In this document: positions 61,581 to 64,000 of the stretch, piece by piece
Layout of the letters: each line of letters begins with the position of its first letter
Position numbering within the stretch: position 1 is the stretch's first letter
Translations under genes and position numbers: made by a program
Assembly (NCBI GenBank): GCA_038869515.1
Contig: JAWCQZ010000005.1
Span: 102,279-166,278, forward strand
Direction: 5' to 3'
Origin: JAWCQZ01 sp038869515 [NCBI: Halobacteria archaeon]
Lineage (GTDB): Archaea; Halobacteriota; Syntropharchaeia; JACQPP01
Length of the DNA stretch: 64,000 nucleotides
Notes under the pieces: generated by a model
The model's input: the letters and a program-made list of their open reading frames with translations, nothing else
Databases searched by the model: none
Told to the model about the DNA's origin: nothing

Positions 61581-62303
61581 CTACCCCAGTTTCATCACCG
61601 GCGCCACCCTGAACCTCCCGTTCCGGAAGAGCAGCGTCAAATCGTCCAGCCCGTGGGCCACCCCGCGCATCTTCAGCACCGCGATGCGCCGGCTCCGCTG
61701 CACCCCCCCGCTCTCGTCGGCGATGCGGACCTGGAGGATGCCGTCCGCCAGGAAGTCCGCCCCGGCGGGGTGGAGGCCGTCCCCGGAGCCCTCGGAGATG
61801 GCGAAGGCGGTGAGCCCCGCCTCCCGGAACTTCTCGAAGAGCTCCATCACGTGGCTCCGCTTCACCTGCCCCGCCAGCGCCTCGTGGAGGGTGAGGGAGT
61901 CGAAGGCGGCCAGTTTCGTCCCGCGGCCGGCGGCCTCGTCAATCAGCCCCCCGAGAACCTCGAGCCACACCTCGCCCCACGCCTGGTCGGTGGTCTCGCG
62001 GCGCGCGCCGGCGAGGTCCACCACATCGAGTCGGTCGCCGGCGGGGCCCGGGGGGAGGCCGGTCTGCTCCATCTGGGCGGTGAAGCGCGCCTTCGTCTGC
62101 TCCAGGCAGAGGTAGAGCCCCCGCCTCTTTTCGCGGGCGGCGTTGCCGAGGAGGATGGAGTAGGTGAGCGTGGTCTTCATGGAGCCGGGCGGGCCCTGGA
62201 CGAGGACGACGTGCCCCTCGGGGACCCCGCCCCCGAGGAAGTCGTCGAGGCCCTCCACGAACGTCGGGACCCTGCCCATCGGCAGGATCTCGCAACGCCT
62301 CAA
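61581..62303 (-). CDS. RAD55/KaiC-like ATPase
   Basis: 240 residues: VPTFVEGLDDFLGGGVPEGH, Walker A VQGPPGSMKTTLTYSILLGN (about 35), Walker B TKLAAFDSLTLHE (about 133), and closing SRRIAVLKMRGVAHGLDDLT. It is the single-domain archaeal RecA-like class also represented at 8114. Start at 62303 or ATG 62279. Promoter site B (62334-62347) lies 31-44 bp upstream. Divergent from the lipase gene. Confidence 0.8.
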   Translation of the reverse strand: MRRCEILPMGRVPTFVEGLDDFLGGGVPEGHVVLVQGPPGSMKTTLTYSILLGNAAREKRRGLYLCLEQTKARFTAQMEQTGLPPGPAGDRLDVVDLAGARRETTDQAWGEVWLEVLGGLIDEAAGRGTKLAAFDSLTLHEALAGQVKRSHVMELFEKFREAGLTAFAISEGSGDGLHPAGADFLADGILQVRIADESGGVQRSRRIAVLKMRGVAHGLDDLTLLFRNGRFRVAPVMKLG

Positions 62304-62333
62304 ATGAACTTTAGGAGGGCCGCGAGGTCATGT

Positions 62334-62347
62334 GTATACATCGTATA
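62334..62347 (-). promoter_or_regulatory. GTATAC-type promoter motif, site B
   Basis: gtatacatcgtata, at TATA distance from the start of the RAD55/KaiC-like gene at 62303. It shares 13 of 14 positions with site A. Confidence 0.55.
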
Positions 62348-62387
62348 TTCAAAGTAACAATTCACTGGACTCGGTTTTTGAACTATA

Positions 62388-62401
62388 GTATACGTCGTGC
62401 A
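62388..62401 (+). promoter_or_regulatory. GTATAC-type promoter motif, site C
   Basis: gtatacgtcgtgca, 43-56 bp before the lipase ATG at 62444. It shares GTATACNTCGT with sites A and B. Confidence 0.5.
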
Positions 62402-62443
62402 TCCCCAGCGTTGAACAAGTCCCCGGAGCGCGCCTGGAGGACC

Positions 62444-64000
62444 ATGCGAGCCGTCGCCCTGGGGGTCCTCGTCCTGGTCGCCCTCTCCGCCACCGCCCTC
62501 GCCGAGCGCGACCCGGTGGTCTTCGTCCACGGATACCTCGGCGGCGGCTGGAACTTCTTCGCCATGAAGGAGCGCCTCGAGGCGGACGGCTGGAACTCGA
62601 GCCGCCTTCACGCCATCTCCTACTCCAACCCGGTCGGCAGCAACGTCCAGAACGCGAATGAACTCAAGGCCTTCGTGGAGGACGTCCTCGCCCGGACCGG
62701 GGCCGCCAGGGTGGACATGGTGGTCCACTCCATGGGCGGCCTGAGCAGCCGCTACTACATCAAGAACCTGGGCGGCGACGCCAAGGTGGACACCCTCATC
62801 ACCCTCGGCAGCCCCCACCACGGCACCTGGGCCGCCCTGGCGGGCGCCCTGACCACGGGGGCGCGGGAGATGATTCCCGGGAACTCCTTCCTGAGCACTC
62901 TGAACTCCGGGGACGAGTCCTGGGGCGCGGTGAAGTATGTCTCCATCCGCTCCAACGTGGACGAGGTGATGATTCCCAAGTCGAGTCCCATCCTGGACGG
63001 CGCCGAGAACATCGAGGTGAAGTGGATCGGCCACCTCGGGCTCCTGCTCGACAGCGGGGTCTACCAGACGGTGAAGGCGCGCCTCGACTTTCCGGAGACC
63101 CTCCCCCCCGGGCCCTCCCCGCCCCCCTCGCCCGGGCCGGCCCCCGCGCCCTCCCCGGACTCAACGGTCGAGGCCGACCCTCTCCCCTGCGTGACCTCGA
63201 CCGGGAGCATCGCCTTCGAGACCTCCCCCCTCTCCGCGCCCTCGCTCCTGGGCCAGCCCCTCTCCCAGGTCCCGCAGCTCCAGGTCGGGGGCGGGGTGCT
63301 GGTCACCGCGACCAACGGCAGCTTGAACTCCAGCCTCTGGTGCGTCAACATGACCGCGGTCGGTGCCACCGTGGCGGCGGTCGGCGGTGAACTGTTGCCG
63401 GGCGTCCAGGCGGCGGCCGTGGACGGCGCCGTGGCGTTCACCGTTAGCGACCCCTCGGTCGTGGTCACGGTCCAGTCGGGCAACGTCACCTACTCCCTAT
63501 CGGCGAACGGTTCCGGCGTGGAGGTCTCCGCCTCGGGCGAGCCGGTCGCCACCGTCGCCCTCCCCGACGGCGCCGCCACAGCGGGCGGCCAGGCGCTCAA
63601 GTCCGCCTTCCGCATCGCCCTGCCGAGGACGGTGGTCAACGCCACCTCGACCCTCTCGACCGTAGGCCTCCGGTGGTCCTCGGTCGCCGGGGCGGCGGTC
63701 TACGAGGTCCAGAAACTCGTGAGCAAATCGGCCCCCTGGGCCTCCCTGGGCAACCTCACCGCCACCTCCCTCGACGATCCCCAGGAGGCCGGCATGGCCA
63801 TCTTCCGCATCCAGCCCCGGGACGCCGCCGGCCTCCCCATCGCGGCGCCCTCCGTCGTCTCCAAAACCACCCGGACCTTCACCTACCAGCCCGGCAAGAC
63901 CAACCTCTTCTGGGTCTCCATCCCCCACGGCTCGAAGTTCGCCAGGGCCTCCGACATCGTCGCCGCCCTCGAGCCGGAGGGCGGAAACTCGAAGGTCAGC
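62444..64000 (+). CDS. Secreted lipase/esterase-like protein, 3' end beyond window
   Basis: At least 519 residues, open to the right edge. Signal peptide (VALGVLVLVALSATALA). Alpha/beta-hydrolase domain of the lipase class 2 type (about 22-205): oxyanion region PVVFVHGYLGGGW, nucleophile elbow MVVHSMGGLSSRYY (Ser about 92), TLITLGSPHHGTWAA, probable Asp in SIRSNVDEVMIP and His in WIGHLGLLLDS. A Pro/Ser linker (about 210-235) leads to beta-rich domains with many N-x-S/T sequons and a fibronectin-like part (VGLRWSSVAGAAVYEVQKLV). It would act outside the cell. Shares the GTATAC promoter motif with its neighbours. Confidence 0.85.
   Translation, partial: MRAVALGVLVLVALSATALAERDPVVFVHGYLGGGWNFFAMKERLEADGWNSSRLHAISYSNPVGSNVQNANELKAFVEDVLARTGAARVDMVVHSMGGLSSRYYIKNLGGDAKVDTLITLGSPHHGTWAALAGALTTGAREMIPGNSFLSTLNSGDESWGAVKYVSIRSNVDEVMIPKSSPILDGAENIEVKWIGHLGLLLDSGVYQTVKARLDFPETLPPGPSPPPSPGPAPAPSPDSTVEADPLPCVTSTGSIAFETSPLSAPSLLGQPLSQVPQLQVGGGVLVTATNGSLNSSLWCVNMTAVGATVAAVGGELLPGVQAAAVDGAVAFTVSDPSVVVTVQSGNVTYSLSANGSGVEVSASGEPVATVALPDGAATAGGQALKSAFRIALPRTVVNATSTLSTVGLRWSSVAGAAVYEVQKLVSKSAPWASLGNLTATSLDDPQEAGMAIFRIQPRDAAGLPIAAPSVVSKTTRTFTYQPGKTNLFWVSIPHGSKFARASDIVAALEPEGGNSKVS

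Overview
The window reads as chromosome of a high-GC archaeon, most likely an uncultured member of Thermoplasmatota (Euryarchaeota). The direct evidence is a complete family-D DNA polymerase large subunit with a C-terminal PCNA-binding motif, an Alba chromatin protein, a PCNA-like clamp, three PGF-CTERM (archaeosortase) tails, TATA-box promoters with leaderless or very short leaders, and an archaeal 23S rRNA gene that stands alone, with no 16S gene in front of it and its own processing stem. Unlinked rRNA genes are known from Thermoplasma relatives. The phylum is an inference from these markers.

Layout. 1-4.9 kb: secreted-protein genes, two of them thrown out of frame by perfect 16-bp and 20-bp tandem duplications, plus a VapBC pair and transposase debris. 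5-12 kb: a glycogen debranching enzyme, a winged-helix regulator, a cut-down IS6-like transposase protein translationally coupled to a KaiC-type ATPase, and a three-gene proton-translocating transhydrogenase operon. 12-19 kb: transposase remnants, a secreted LamG protein with a poly-T frame break in its signal peptide, an ATC-hydrolase-like protein, VapBC, a MaoC hydratase/CitE lyase pair, and a ribbon-helix-helix gene divergent from a hypothetical across a palindromic operator.

19.2-32.6 kb: a CRISPR-Cas module. Seven Cas proteins (cas6-cas3-cas8-cas7-cas5-cas4/cas1-cas2) are read leftwards as one tightly overlapped operon, followed by a leader and 63 full 36-bp repeats. The gene set is type I-B of the MYXAN (Cmx8/DevT) kind, with fused Cas4-Cas1. 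The array carries an exact 797-bp tandem duplication of 11 spacers and seven spacers that decode to variants of one Lys/Ala/Glu-rich protein. The whole module is bracketed by identical 54-bp direct repeats: the left copy cuts the last CRISPR repeat, and the right copy lies beside a headless aldolase gene.

32.6-51.1 kb: an accessory block. It holds a low-GC two-gene operon with a PD-(D/E)XK-like protein, a train of tiny zinc-finger genes in front of a divergent PCNA-like clamp, AAA ATPases, Alba, a CARF-like/winged-helix regulator, a SemiSWEET-like membrane protein, another nuclease-like low-GC gene, an RNase J-like enzyme, a large PGF-CTERM surface protein and a tyrosine integrase beside tRNA-Ala(UGC). 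It looks like one or more integrated elements with defence cargo, but only the integrase/tRNA end is clear.

51.4-64 kb: the 23S rRNA gene, PolD large subunit, a 7TM-DUF835 sensor-like protein, a perfect 26-bp-arm palindrome, and three transcription units (winged-helix protein, RAD55/KaiC-like ATPase, secreted lipase running off the edge) that share a GTATACNTCGT promoter motif.
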